Positions 7,793-15,277 of a DNA stretch of 35,861 nt are shown in pieces (position 1 is the first letter of the stretch; each line of letters opens with the position of its first letter). The stretch covers positions 1-35,861 of the forward strand of contig JAUXAU010000031.1 in the NCBI GenBank assembly GCA_030619765.1, in the 5' to 3' direction. The notes beneath the pieces are model-generated. The model did no database searches. It saw only the letters and a list, made by a program, of their open reading frames with translations, and was not told the origin of the DNA. The DNA is from Thermoplasmatota archaeon (lineage in GTDB: Archaea > Thermoplasmatota > E2 > DHVEG-1). The position numbers and the translations under genes are program-made.

Positions 7793-9250
7793 ATAGCTAA
7801 GAGAGAACCGTTACACAAATATGATCTGGTGGTTCTTGGCTCGGGCCCAGCAGGTGAGAAAGGCGCCGCACAGACTGCCTATTTTGGTAAGAATGTAGCT
7901 ATGGTGGAACGGGACCTCTATTTAGGCGGTGCTGCAGCTGGCACTACGATCCCAAGCAAAACCCTGCGAGAAACGTCATTAACACTCTCAGGGATACGTG
8001 CACGTCGTCTCCACGGCGTGGATCTTTCACTCAAACGTCGGGCCACGGCCCGGGACTTTCTCCATCATGAGCGCGTAGTGAAAAATGCTGAGCGTACCCG
8101 AGTCATGAATAACATGCTTCTCCATAACGTGGACGTCTTCAAGGGCATGGGTTCGTTTGTAGATAAGCGAACAATCAAGGTCGAGGCCCGCGGCAAAGCA
8201 CCTGAGTTCCTTAGGGGCGATATTATCTTGATTGCAACGGGTTCGAATCCACGCCGCCCCGACAACATCCCTAAAGACCCGTGTATCTACGACTCGGATT
8301 CTATCCTACAGATCAAAAGTCCAATGCCAAAGAATATGGTAGTTGTGGGTGGTGGTGTCATCGGCTGTGAATATGCCTGTACCTTCGCTGCATTGGGTGT
8401 AGATGTGTCCTTAGTTCACAACAAGGAGATTCTGCTACCTTTCCTAGATCGCGATATCTCATTTGCACTCGAGAACAGCATGTCAAAGATGGGAATTAAA
8501 CTGCTGAAACCTGAGAGCGTGGAATCTTGTACTGTGAAGGCTAACGGACTAGAAATTAAACTGAGCTCTGGGAAAGTTAGCAAGTACGAGACGGTAATGC
8601 TCGCGACGGGGCGAACTAGCAACACCGGGGAACTGAATCTCGGGGTCGCTGGGATCACACCTGGCAAATATGGCTTATTGGCGGTAGATCAAAACTACCA
8701 GGTTATACATCCAGAGACAAAAAAACCTGTGCCGGGCATCTATGCCGCCGGAGATGTCATTGGCAGGCCTGCCCTAGCCTCGACTTCCATGGAACAGGCT
8801 CGCTTCGCCATGATCAAAGCCTTTAACCTAGAACCCTACAAGGAGCACGTGGCACCTATTTTGCCACTTGGTATTTACACAATCCCCGAGTGCTCTATGG
8901 CGGGCAAAACCGAGGAAGAATGCCGGGAGGAAAAGATCGATTATGTGGTGGGCAAGGCTACCTACAACCAGAATGCCCGAGGCATGATCATCGGTGACTG
9001 CGATGGTTTTTTGAAATTAATCTTTGAGTTCAATAACGACCTCAGTCGCCCCATGAAACTGCTGGGCATTCATGTCATTGGTGAGATCGCCTCCGAATTG
9101 ATCCACATTGGCGTCAGTGCCCTGATAATGAACGCAGGCAGCAATCTGTTTATTGACACCTGTTTTAACTATCCCACCCTCGGCGAACTCTACAAATATG
9201 CTACATATGACGCTATGGGCAACCGTTTGAAGCGCCTCGGATCAGAATAG
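7793..9250 (+). CDS. sthA: Soluble pyridine nucleotide transhydrogenase-like flavoprotein
   Basis: About 485 residues of the two-dinucleotide-binding-domain flavoprotein family. FAD site GSGPAGEKGA near the N-terminus; NAD(P) site VVVGGGVIGCEYACTFAALG; second FAD motif GIYAAGDVIGRPALAS. The redox Cys pair of lipoamide dehydrogenases is absent (LGGAAAGTTIPSKTLRE). Stretches IYDSDSIL, VIGCEYA and GIYTIPE match what I recall of E. coli SthA, which exchanges hydride between NADPH and NAD+. Start: the Rossmann strand needs residues before the GTG at 7829. The frame back to a TGA at 7763 has no ATG, GTG or TTG; ATA at 7793 gives IAKREPLHKYDLVVLGSGPAG and lies five bases after GGGGGAG (7781-7787). 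It is 11 bases after the MBL gene, hence likely co-transcribed. The gene is visibly richer in G+C than its neighbours, suggesting transfer. Confidence 0.85.
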   Translation: MAKREPLHKYDLVVLGSGPAGEKGAAQTAYFGKNVAMVERDLYLGGAAAGTTIPSKTLRETSLTLSGIRARRLHGVDLSLKRRATARDFLHHERVVKNAERTRVMNNMLLHNVDVFKGMGSFVDKRTIKVEARGKAPEFLRGDIILIATGSNPRRPDNIPKDPCIYDSDSILQIKSPMPKNMVVVGGGVIGCEYACTFAALGVDVSLVHNKEILLPFLDRDISFALENSMSKMGIKLLKPESVESCTVKANGLEIKLSSGKVSKYETVMLATGRTSNTGELNLGVAGITPGKYGLLAVDQNYQVIHPETKKPVPGIYAAGDVIGRPALASTSMEQARFAMIKAFNLEPYKEHVAPILPLGIYTIPECSMAGKTEEECREEKIDYVVGKATYNQNARGMIIGDCDGFLKLIFEFNNDLSRPMKLLGIHVIGEIASELIHIGVSALIMNAGSNLFIDTCFNYPTLGELYKYATYDAMGNRLKRLGSE

Positions 9251-9273
9251 TCTATTTCTCTTTCTTTAACTTA

Positions 9274-9549
9274 TCAATACATATGTTTATACAACCTTTT
9301 GACACTTTTATCGTAACTGAGCCAGCGTCTAGGCAAATCAGGATTATGTAATGTTAGTTCATCCAAGACGCTTTTTTTGATCTCACTGGTCTTAAGCTCA
9401 TCTTTAGGGTGTTTCTCAATCTTATCAGCAATACCACGTGCCACCTTTACCGGTGCACCAGTTTTTACAGCACTAACCACAATTTTTTCTTTTACGAAAG
9501 GTTCCTTTCTTCCATCCTTTTTAATGACAGTTTTAGGCGTATACCTCAA
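9274..9549 (-). CDS. Stand-alone ATP-cone domain protein
   Basis: About 91 residues or fewer that amount to a single ATP-cone: TVIKKDGRKEPFVKEKIVVSAVKTGA at the start and LTLHNPDLPRRWLSYDKSVKRLYK at the end. ATP-cones bind (d)ATP and usually sit at the N-terminus of ribonucleotide reductases or, after a zinc ribbon, in NrdR repressors. Here there is no zinc ribbon and no enzyme, so the role is open; a nucleotide sensor or partner subunit is possible. The TTG at 9547-9549 directly abuts the Shine-Dalgarno GGGAG (9550-9554), which is too close. The family's usual Met position falls on ACG at 9538-9540, nine bases after that site. It converges with sthA, 23 bases away. Confidence 0.75.
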   Translation of the reverse strand: MRYTPKTVIKKDGRKEPFVKEKIVVSAVKTGAPVKVARGIADKIEKHPKDELKTSEIKKSVLDELTLHNPDLPRRWLSYDKSVKRLYKHMY

Positions 9550-9670
9550 CTCCCACTAACAAAAACCAGTTTTAAAGTAAATAGTTTCTGCCAAGTAAAA
9601 AACCAATCATGATTTTTGAGGAAGATAAAAATGGATTAAAAAAACTGCAGCGGTAGAGTTGAATATCCAA

Positions 9671-10915
9671 TTACTTAGATTCCCAACCGTACTTGAAAAC
9701 CCAAGACATAAAATCTTGACCAGGATTTACCCCAACCGAGCCAGCATGAATTTCATTTTTCCCGTCGTTATCACAATCCCCAATACAGACAACAGCCAAT
9801 AACCCAAATGTTTCATCAATAACTGCCTCTTCAACATACGTGGAACCATTCCATTGCAATATATGTATCACATCTGTTCCTGCACATACCTCTGCTATGC
9901 CATCATCATCAACATCACCAACATCAAGGCCTTCAATTAACCCTTCTTCACCAAGCCATTCTTTTTCAAATTTAATTTCATATCCAGTGCCGTTCCATTC
10001 AAAAATCGTGATCTTAGGGGCCCAGTATCCAACATGAATCTCATTTTTTCCATCCATATCACTATCTTTGACGATGCAGGCAAACGGATGATTTTCCCAA
10101 CCTGAAGCTGGATCATCACTTACAATGGTTGGTTCAAACTCCTTACTCTCCTTATTCCAATTAAGAACAACAACTTTATCACCAGAACCAAGAACGATTT
10201 CGTTTTCTCCATCTCCATCGGTATCTCCCAGTCCTGCCATGAAAACTTCACCGTTTATGCCAGGATCATCCCACTCTGCAACTTTTACAATTCGCCATCC
10301 ATTCCATTTAAAGACAACAATTTCGGGAATAGACCTTGACCAATCCCGACAGCTCATAACTAATTCATTCTTTCCATCATTATCACAATCACCGATATAA
10401 CAATCTGGACTACCACCACCACTCCATTCTATCCAAGGATTCCACCCAATAATTCTATATCTTCCTCTAATCCATTTATGAACGGTAACGTACCAAGAAA
10501 CAGCAATCTCATTTTTCCCATCACCTGTTAAATCACCAATAGCAAAACCATCAGCATCAAGTCGTCGAAAAGGATAAAAAGGGCAATGCAACAAATGAGT
10601 CTCTTCATATGTTTGCTTCTCTTCATTCCATTCCATAACTCTCAAAACGGCATCTCGTCCACCAATGAGTAACTCATTGTCACCGTCATTATCACAATCC
10701 CCAATGGGTTGGGGGCCCTCATACCTAGCATTATTCCATGGATTGGAACCATAACTCTTCTCCCACTGAATACCATAATCATTACTAAAGTCTACCATTC
10801 TAGGAATATGATTCCTCTCATCAAAGAAAATTGTATATTCATACGCGCCTGCCATCCCAACACTAACCAAAGCTAGACATAACACAAACAAGATTGCATT
10901 TAATTTATTCTTCAT
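9671..10915 (-). CDS. Secreted FG-GAP/VCBS-type beta-propeller protein
   Basis: 414 residues with a signal peptide (MKNKLNAILFVLCLALVSVGMAGA, cleavage probably after AGA) and about seven repeats of the type IGDCDNDGDNELLIGGRD / GLGDTDGDGENEIVLGSGD. The D-x-D-x-DG loops are calcium-binding integrin-like (FG-GAP/VCBS) signatures, so a secreted, calcium-stabilised propeller is expected. No anchor or catalytic domain is visible. The same repeat type forms the middle of the large subtilase at 27795-34208. TATA-like sequence at 10931-10943 (minus strand). The binding partner is unknown. Confidence 0.85.
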   Translation of the reverse strand: MKNKLNAILFVLCLALVSVGMAGAYEYTIFFDERNHIPRMVDFSNDYGIQWEKSYGSNPWNNARYEGPQPIGDCDNDGDNELLIGGRDAVLRVMEWNEEKQTYEETHLLHCPFYPFRRLDADGFAIGDLTGDGKNEIAVSWYVTVHKWIRGRYRIIGWNPWIEWSGGGSPDCYIGDCDNDGKNELVMSCRDWSRSIPEIVVFKWNGWRIVKVAEWDDPGINGEVFMAGLGDTDGDGENEIVLGSGDKVVVLNWNKESKEFEPTIVSDDPASGWENHPFACIVKDSDMDGKNEIHVGYWAPKITIFEWNGTGYEIKFEKEWLGEEGLIEGLDVGDVDDDGIAEVCAGTDVIHILQWNGSTYVEEAVIDETFGLLAVVCIGDCDNDGKNEIHAGSVGVNPGQDFMSWVFKYGWESK

Positions 10916-10930
10916 ATTTACAAATCCCCA

Positions 10931-10943
10931 TTATTTATAATAT
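10931..10943 (-). promoter_or_regulatory. TATA box of the FG-GAP gene
   Basis: Read on the minus strand, ATTATAAATAATG lies about 20-28 bases before the ATG (10915), followed by GGGG. It fits an archaeal promoter with a very short leader. Confidence 0.4.
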
Positions 10944-11061
10944 GTCCTCAAATATAAATATTTCTAACAAAATGTTTTATGAAAATTAAAGGTTATCAAC
11001 AGGACTCGAACATCTAATTTACCGCCATAAAATATATTTTCATTGGATCTGTAAAAATTAT

Positions 11062-11826
11062 TTATTTTATCTCTTTATTGATAATATTAAGAAATCTTTT
11101 GTTGGAAATATAATGGTCTATGAGGAGTTTTCCATTATATACTAAGTTAAATGTAGAGTATATTGAGGGAGCGTTTTGTGCTTGCTTTGCGCTTTTTAAT
11201 TCAGTTACTTTTAGTTTCACCCCTTTTTTCTTTGCGATCTCGTCTAGATCTTTAATGGATCTGGCAACCCAAGGACATTGATTTGCATAGATAATATTCA
11301 GTCCTTTATATTTGCCAAGTTGCTTTTCCCAATCCTTTAATTTTGGCAAAGGGCCTTTTTTTAAGATTTTAATCATCAATTCAAATGAAGGTTTGACTTT
11401 AGCCACAGACTTGAATTCATTTTTTAAAAAAAGATCTTTGCCTGCCATGAATGGGCCTTCACTTGCAACCACAGCAACACCATATTTTCCTTCTTTCTTT
11501 GCGTCTTTAATGCATTCTTTAATTAAAAGTGAACCATACCCTTTTTGTTTGTACTTGTTTGGAGAAATCCAGAGACAATGAATAAACATATACCCCTTTG
11601 CATCAATAGCTCTCCACGTATACTCTCCTGGTATGTATTCGATAAAACCAATACATTTTTTCTCTTTTTCTGGATATAATTGTTTAATTTTCAGACCTTC
11701 GGAAAAACGCTTTTTTAACCAATCAAGCTTTATTTGATACCCTTCATTTTTTGGATTTAGAAAGCATTTAGGTGGATATTCAGAAATATTATTTTTGTCA
11801 ATGTTTATGATTACAATGTCTGGCAT
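11062..11826 (-). CDS. GNAT acetyltransferase with YoaP-like C-terminal domain
   Basis: 254 residues. The N-terminal half is a GNAT domain (IGFIEYIPGEYTWRAIDAKGYMFIHCLWISPN, acetyl-CoA loop KQKGYGSLLI at about 93-102). The C-terminal half (about 160-254) resembles the YoaP-like domain found behind GNAT domains in many anaerobes, with a Cys-Pro motif in ANQCPWVARS and a thioredoxin-like strand/helix order. Substrate unknown. The gene stands alone; TATTATAAC just upstream of the ATG on the minus strand is a candidate TATA box. Base composition is like the host's. Confidence 0.8.
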   Translation of the reverse strand: MPDIVIINIDKNNISEYPPKCFLNPKNEGYQIKLDWLKKRFSEGLKIKQLYPEKEKKCIGFIEYIPGEYTWRAIDAKGYMFIHCLWISPNKYKQKGYGSLLIKECIKDAKKEGKYGVAVVASEGPFMAGKDLFLKNEFKSVAKVKPSFELMIKILKKGPLPKLKDWEKQLGKYKGLNIIYANQCPWVARSIKDLDEIAKKKGVKLKVTELKSAKQAQNAPSIYSTFNLVYNGKLLIDHYISNKRFLNIINKEIK

Positions 11827-12161
11827 AGAGATATAGTTATAATAAGAACAATTAAAATCTTTTGTTAGATTCCTGATTTTCTAATAAATATTGAAAAATA
11901 TATTTTATGAATGTTTAACATGACAAATGCTCTTATGTTACTTTTAATATTATATAATTATATGTAATGATAACACGTATAAAGCAATTTTAAAATATTA
12001 ACCTCATCTAATTTAGACAAGGCTAAAATATCTGATATTTTCTGTAATGAAATCAATGTGAATAAAGCCGAATTTTAAATTACATGTTTGTGTAATAAAA
12101 TTATAAGTTATATTACATGTCCATAGAAACATTTATAAATAGATTCATATTTATCATACGT
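11827..12161. other. Divergent intergenic region, about 335 bases
   Basis: Very AT-rich. It carries promoters for the genes on both sides and a 9-bp direct repeat, ATTACATGT, at 12079-12087 and 12112-12120, just before the TATA box of the ATPase gene. No RNA or coding signal seen. Confidence 0.4.
12131..12140 (+). promoter_or_regulatory. TATA box that fixes the ATPase start
   Basis: ATTTATAAAT lies 22-31 bases before the ATG at 12162. A transcript starting at the usual distance would begin at or just before that ATG, so the upstream in-frame ATG at 12117 cannot be on the message. Confidence 0.55.
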
Positions 12162-13406
12162 ATGAAAGAATCTATACAAAGATGGAATGTCTGGTGGGAA
12201 AATCCACAAGAAATAAAAAAATTCATTGGCACAGAACGAATAACATTATCACAGATGCTAATGGAACTTAAAATTCCACATATTAAAGATATAATTGGAG
12301 TTAGAAGATGCGGAAAGACTGTTTTATTGTACCAAATAATATCCAAATTGATGGAACAAAATATTAAACCTAAAAATATACTATATTTAAATTTTGATGA
12401 TCCTGAATTGATAGACCTTGAAGAGGCCATAAAAACTTCTTTACATATTAATCCAGATATTTCCCATGTGTTTTTAGATGAAATTCAGAATGTTAAAGAA
12501 TGGGAGAGAATAATAAGGGTTTATTATGATAGAAAAAAATTCAGGCAGATATTTGTTTCAGGCTCTTCTGCTTCTTTGATCTCAAGAGATGTTGGAAAAA
12601 CGCTTACTGGTAGACATATTACAAAAATTCTTACACCTTTTTCTTTTAAAGAGTATCTAATACAACAAAGAATTGAGAAACCAGCAGATATTTCAAACAG
12701 GGAAAAAGTGATACATTATCTTGAAATCTATTTGAAAAACGGTGGGTTTCCTGAAACAATTGGTACAGATCGTCTAACTTCTAAAACGATACTTGTTGAT
12801 CTTTACAATGACATACTTTCAAGAGATATTGTTTCACGTTTTGACGCGGATTTAGACATAGTAAAAAAAATTGGTTATTATTTAATGACGAATATAGGCG
12901 CTCTTTATTCTTATAACAGTGTAGCCAGAGCATTAAATTTACATTATGACACTGTTAAAAAATATGTTCCATACTTTGAGGAAGTATTTCTTTTCTTTGT
13001 TGTCCCATTTTTTTCATGGAAAATTAAATCAACAATTAAAAAAGACATGAAATGTTATTCTATAGATACGGGCATTAGAAATGCCGTTTCATTTAAGTTT
13101 TCAGATGACTTAGGAAAACTAGCAGAAAACCTTGTTTTAATAGAATTAAAAAGAAGAGGTAAAGAAGTTTACTTCTGGAGGGAAAAAAGAGAAGTAGATT
13201 TTATAATTAGAGAAGAAAGCAACTTAACTGCAATGAATGTAACCTACACCGATGATATATCTAAAAGAGAAAAAGAAGGTTTGTTAGAATTCAAAGAAAA
13301 ATACAAGAATGCAAAAATTGTAATACTTACAAAGGAATTAGAACAAACAGATAAAAATGGAATAAAATATATTCCTTTATGGAAATGGTTAACGAAAAAA
13401 CAGTAA
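12162..13406 (+). CDS. AAA-family ATPase with DUF4143 domain
   Basis: 414 residues. An N-terminal P-loop ATPase of the archaeal/bacterial AAA_14 type: Walker A GVRRCGKT (46-53), Walker B HVFLDEIQNV (Asp106/Glu107) and IFVSGSSASLIS. The C-terminal part has DUF4143 features (a helical middle, then ENLVLIELKRRGKEVYFWREKREVDFII, reminiscent of a nuclease-like fold). Such proteins are abundant in archaea in multiple copies; their cellular role is not established. I start at 12162 because the TATA box falls inside the longer reading frame from 12117. No partner gene in the neighbourhood. Confidence 0.88.
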   Translation: MKESIQRWNVWWENPQEIKKFIGTERITLSQMLMELKIPHIKDIIGVRRCGKTVLLYQIISKLMEQNIKPKNILYLNFDDPELIDLEEAIKTSLHINPDISHVFLDEIQNVKEWERIIRVYYDRKKFRQIFVSGSSASLISRDVGKTLTGRHITKILTPFSFKEYLIQQRIEKPADISNREKVIHYLEIYLKNGGFPETIGTDRLTSKTILVDLYNDILSRDIVSRFDADLDIVKKIGYYLMTNIGALYSYNSVARALNLHYDTVKKYVPYFEEVFLFFVVPFFSWKIKSTIKKDMKCYSIDTGIRNAVSFKFSDDLGKLAENLVLIELKRRGKEVYFWREKREVDFIIREESNLTAMNVTYTDDISKREKEGLLEFKEKYKNAKIVILTKELEQTDKNGIKYIPLWKWLTKKQ

Positions 13407-13610
13407 AACATTAGATATGACTGTTAAAGTAAAAAAGGTTTTTATTATGCTTAACCTTCATAAAATATATTTTCTATTTGTTGAAATATTTTCGTTTTTT
13501 TAATCCTAGAATCTCATTTTAGAATAGTAAATTTTGCATGTTTTCATATAATATTGCAAGATCTTGATATAAAACTTCTTTGAAAAATGAATGCGGCTAG
13601 CTGTTAAAAT

Positions 13611-13636
13611 GCTGGGTGTAGGCCGTAAGCCTCTTT
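13611..13636. repeat. Direct repeat of the rnpB 3' end (distal, attachment-site-like copy)
   Basis: 26 bases matching 25/26 to the 3' end of the RNase P RNA gene (14889-14914), in the same orientation, 1278 bases apart. The one difference (G at 13618 versus C at 14896) makes this distal copy a perfect complement of the 5' strand of helix P1, whereas the copy inside the gene has a mismatch there. This is the pattern expected when an element inserts into an RNA gene 3' end and displaces the original end. Confidence 0.7.
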
Positions 13637-13721
13637 GCAACAGGAGAAAAACAAAGATTTTTAGAATTTTATAAGACAGAAGAACATTCCACCATTATTA
13701 ATACAACAGCCCTTGAAGAAA

Positions 13722-13731
13722 CTTATAAATA
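13722..13731 (+). promoter_or_regulatory. TATA box of the NosD-like gene
   Basis: CTTATAAATA lies 33-42 bases before the chosen ATG (13764). It leaves room for a short leader that includes GGGG just before that ATG. Confidence 0.5.
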
Positions 13732-13763
13732 CCATCGCCTACATGAGAATATGGGGAAAGGTA

Positions 13764-14810
13764 ATGATTCAGAAGGGTTTGGCAGTAGCTGTTATACTTC
13801 TCTTCATAGGAACCTGCATCATTCCATCTGCAACATCTGAACTAACTAATAGTAAGAGACTAACTAATGGTAAGAATATCATAACGGTTGATGATGAACC
13901 TGGAGATGCAGACTTTACATCAATAAAGGAAGCGGTGAATTATTCGAGTCCTGGAGATACTATCGAGGTGTATAGTGGGACTTATCCTGAAGAAGGAATC
14001 CGAATTGTAAAAGATAACATTACACTTCTAGGTATAGCTCATGAACTTGGGGAAGGCAATGATAGCGGAAAGCCTTTTATTAAAGGGAATGGAACAGAAT
14101 CAGTCATTCAAGTTGAAGCATGCTATGTAATTGTCTCGAATTTTAAAATTGAAAATCCATGGCCTAAACCTAAATTTGCTTGTGGTATTTACATAAATAT
14201 CGATTATTATCCATTTGAACCAAGAAATATTACAATATCAGATTGTAATATCAGTAATTCACCACATGCAGGGATTTATATGTATGAGCCTTATGGTGAA
14301 AATATTACAATTATTAATAATCACATAAGCCATTGTAATGATGATGGAATCGAAATTCATTCACAGAGTTGTACCATTACAGGAAATATCGTAACAGATT
14401 GTCGTGAAATAGGTATTTTAGCCGGGAGAAATCTGCGAAATTTTTCAGGAAATAGAATTAAACGATGTAAAATTGGAATACAATTTGGAGGTGAAAATAA
14501 TATTGTATATGGTAATGATATTGAAAATTGTGCTGTCGGGATTCAAAATGCAGGCTGGGGAAGTATTATTACAAAGAATAATTTTAAGAATTATAGCCAA
14601 ATTGGATTTTGGTTTGTAGGAACGTTTGGAGAACGATTTATTGAGGGTTATAAGAAAAGTAGATGGATAGGTAATTATTGGGATACTTGGAGTGGTGTTG
14701 GTCCAAAGATAATACTGGGAATGAAAGTTTTATGGATTAGAATACTATATTTTCTGATTCCATGGTTTGCCTTTGATTGGCATCCTGCAAAAGAACCATA
14801 TGATATTTAG
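13764..14810 (+). CDS. Secreted NosD-like right-handed beta-helix protein
   Basis: 348 residues. Signal peptide MIQKGLAVAVILLFIGTCII followed by PSATS. The body starts with ITVDDEPGDADFTSIKEAVNYSSPGDTIEVYSGTYPE, the usual entry of archaeal NosD-like proteins, and continues with parallel beta-helix rungs (NITISDCNISNSPHAGIYM, NITIINNHISHCNDDGIEI, CTITGNIVTDC, NIVYGNDIENCAVGIQN). It ends in GNYWDTWSG and FDWHPAKEPYDI. These folds often bind or process polysaccharide; no catalytic set can be named. I chose the ATG at 13764 because GGGG lies 7 bases before it and the signal peptide then starts cleanly. It is the only gene between the two rnpB 3'-end repeats, so it may be element cargo. A T-rich tract follows the stop at 14835-14862. 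Confidence 0.85.
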   Translation: MIQKGLAVAVILLFIGTCIIPSATSELTNSKRLTNGKNIITVDDEPGDADFTSIKEAVNYSSPGDTIEVYSGTYPEEGIRIVKDNITLLGIAHELGEGNDSGKPFIKGNGTESVIQVEACYVIVSNFKIENPWPKPKFACGIYINIDYYPFEPRNITISDCNISNSPHAGIYMYEPYGENITIINNHISHCNDDGIEIHSQSCTITGNIVTDCREIGILAGRNLRNFSGNRIKRCKIGIQFGGENNIVYGNDIENCAVGIQNAGWGSIITKNNFKNYSQIGFWFVGTFGERFIEGYKKSRWIGNYWDTWSGVGPKIILGMKVLWIRILYFLIPWFAFDWHPAKEPYDI

Positions 14811-14888
14811 ATAGTATCTAAGGAGTAAAGATTTACTTTCTTTTTTCTTTCTCTTTTCTTCTATATAATGGGGTAAGAATAATTAGGT

Positions 14889-14914
14889 GCTGGGTCTAGG
14901 CCGTAAGCCTCTTT
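14889..14914. repeat. Direct repeat at the rnpB 3' end (proximal copy)
   Basis: The 3'-terminal 26 bases of rnpB (helix P1 3' strand plus the conserved AAAGAGGCTTAC segment). Repeated at 13611-13636 with a single substitution that leaves a P1 mismatch here. The flanking bases differ, except for a T just before each copy, so the repeat boundary matches the gene end. Confidence 0.7.
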
Positions 14915-15189
14915 CTGTTCTAACGGTATTCGTCTATGCGCCCCACCTTCGAGCAGTCTGAATAACTGATCCCGATATTTGGGCTTGCTCCAGGAGCAGA
15001 TTGGCCGTTTCACCAAATCCCAAGGAGAACTCATCATCAAATGAATCATAGCATATTCCAAGAGCTGTGTCGTTTCTGCGCCTCTGCTAAGACTCCCGCC
15101 TTAACCGCTTGCACGGTATCCTGATTCAGAGTGAGAGAGGACTTTCCTCAGCGAAATAAATCGCCGTCAACCGTCCACCTACACCCAGC
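14889..15189 (-). ncRNA. rnpB: RNase P RNA
   Basis: On the minus strand the sequence starts GCTGGGTGTAGG, reaches the universal GAGGAAAGTCC element (CR-I), has CAGAAACGACA in the middle and ends with AGAAAGAGGCTTACGGCC then TAGACCCAGC. The ends form helix P1: 12 positions with one G-G mismatch (the G read at 14896 against the eighth base of the 5' strand). The length, about 301 nt, fits archaeal type A RNase P RNA, the catalytic RNA that removes tRNA 5' leaders. A TATA box lies about 28 bases before the first base. The open frame at 14861-15061 is an accident inside this RNA. The last 26 bases are duplicated at 13611-13636. Confidence 0.92.
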
Positions 15190-15210
15190 AAATAATAACT
15201 TATGAAAAAC

Positions 15211-15224
15211 TGGTTATAAACTTT
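15211..15224 (-). promoter_or_regulatory. TATA box of rnpB
   Basis: Minus-strand AAAGTTTATAACCA, centred about 28 bases before the first base of the RNA at 15189. The spacing is that of a normal archaeal promoter and supports the 5' end chosen from helix P1. Confidence 0.6.
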
Positions 15225-15277
15225 TTTATCTCACTTCACCTGGTTGATAAGCATCATTTGATTTTAAAAAGAAATGA

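Larger units (their letters stand above)
13407..13763. other. Intergenic region holding the distal rnpB 3'-end copy
   Basis: About 356 AT-rich bases between the ATPase and the NosD-like gene. It carries T-rich runs after the ATPase stop, the 26-base repeat of the RNase P RNA 3' end (13611-13636), and the TATA box of the next gene (13722-13731). Nothing else was recognised. Confidence 0.5.

Noticed and set aside
7793-9250. Dihydrolipoamide dehydrogenase or mercuric reductase
   Set aside because: The redox-active Cys pair after the FAD motif is missing (GGAAAGTTIPSK), whereas SthA-specific stretches are present.
12117-12161. Upstream ATG for the AAA ATPase
   Set aside because: The TATA box for this gene lies within this stretch, so it is probably not transcribed.
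13611-14914. Direct repeats as ends of an insertion sequence or CRISPR unit
   Set aside because: Only two copies, no transposase, no inverted termini, and the repeat is precisely the 3' end of rnpB, which an attachment-site origin explains better.
14861-15061. 66-codon open frame on the minus strand
   Set aside because: It lies inside the RNase P RNA gene and includes its conserved 3' end; the coding appearance is accidental.
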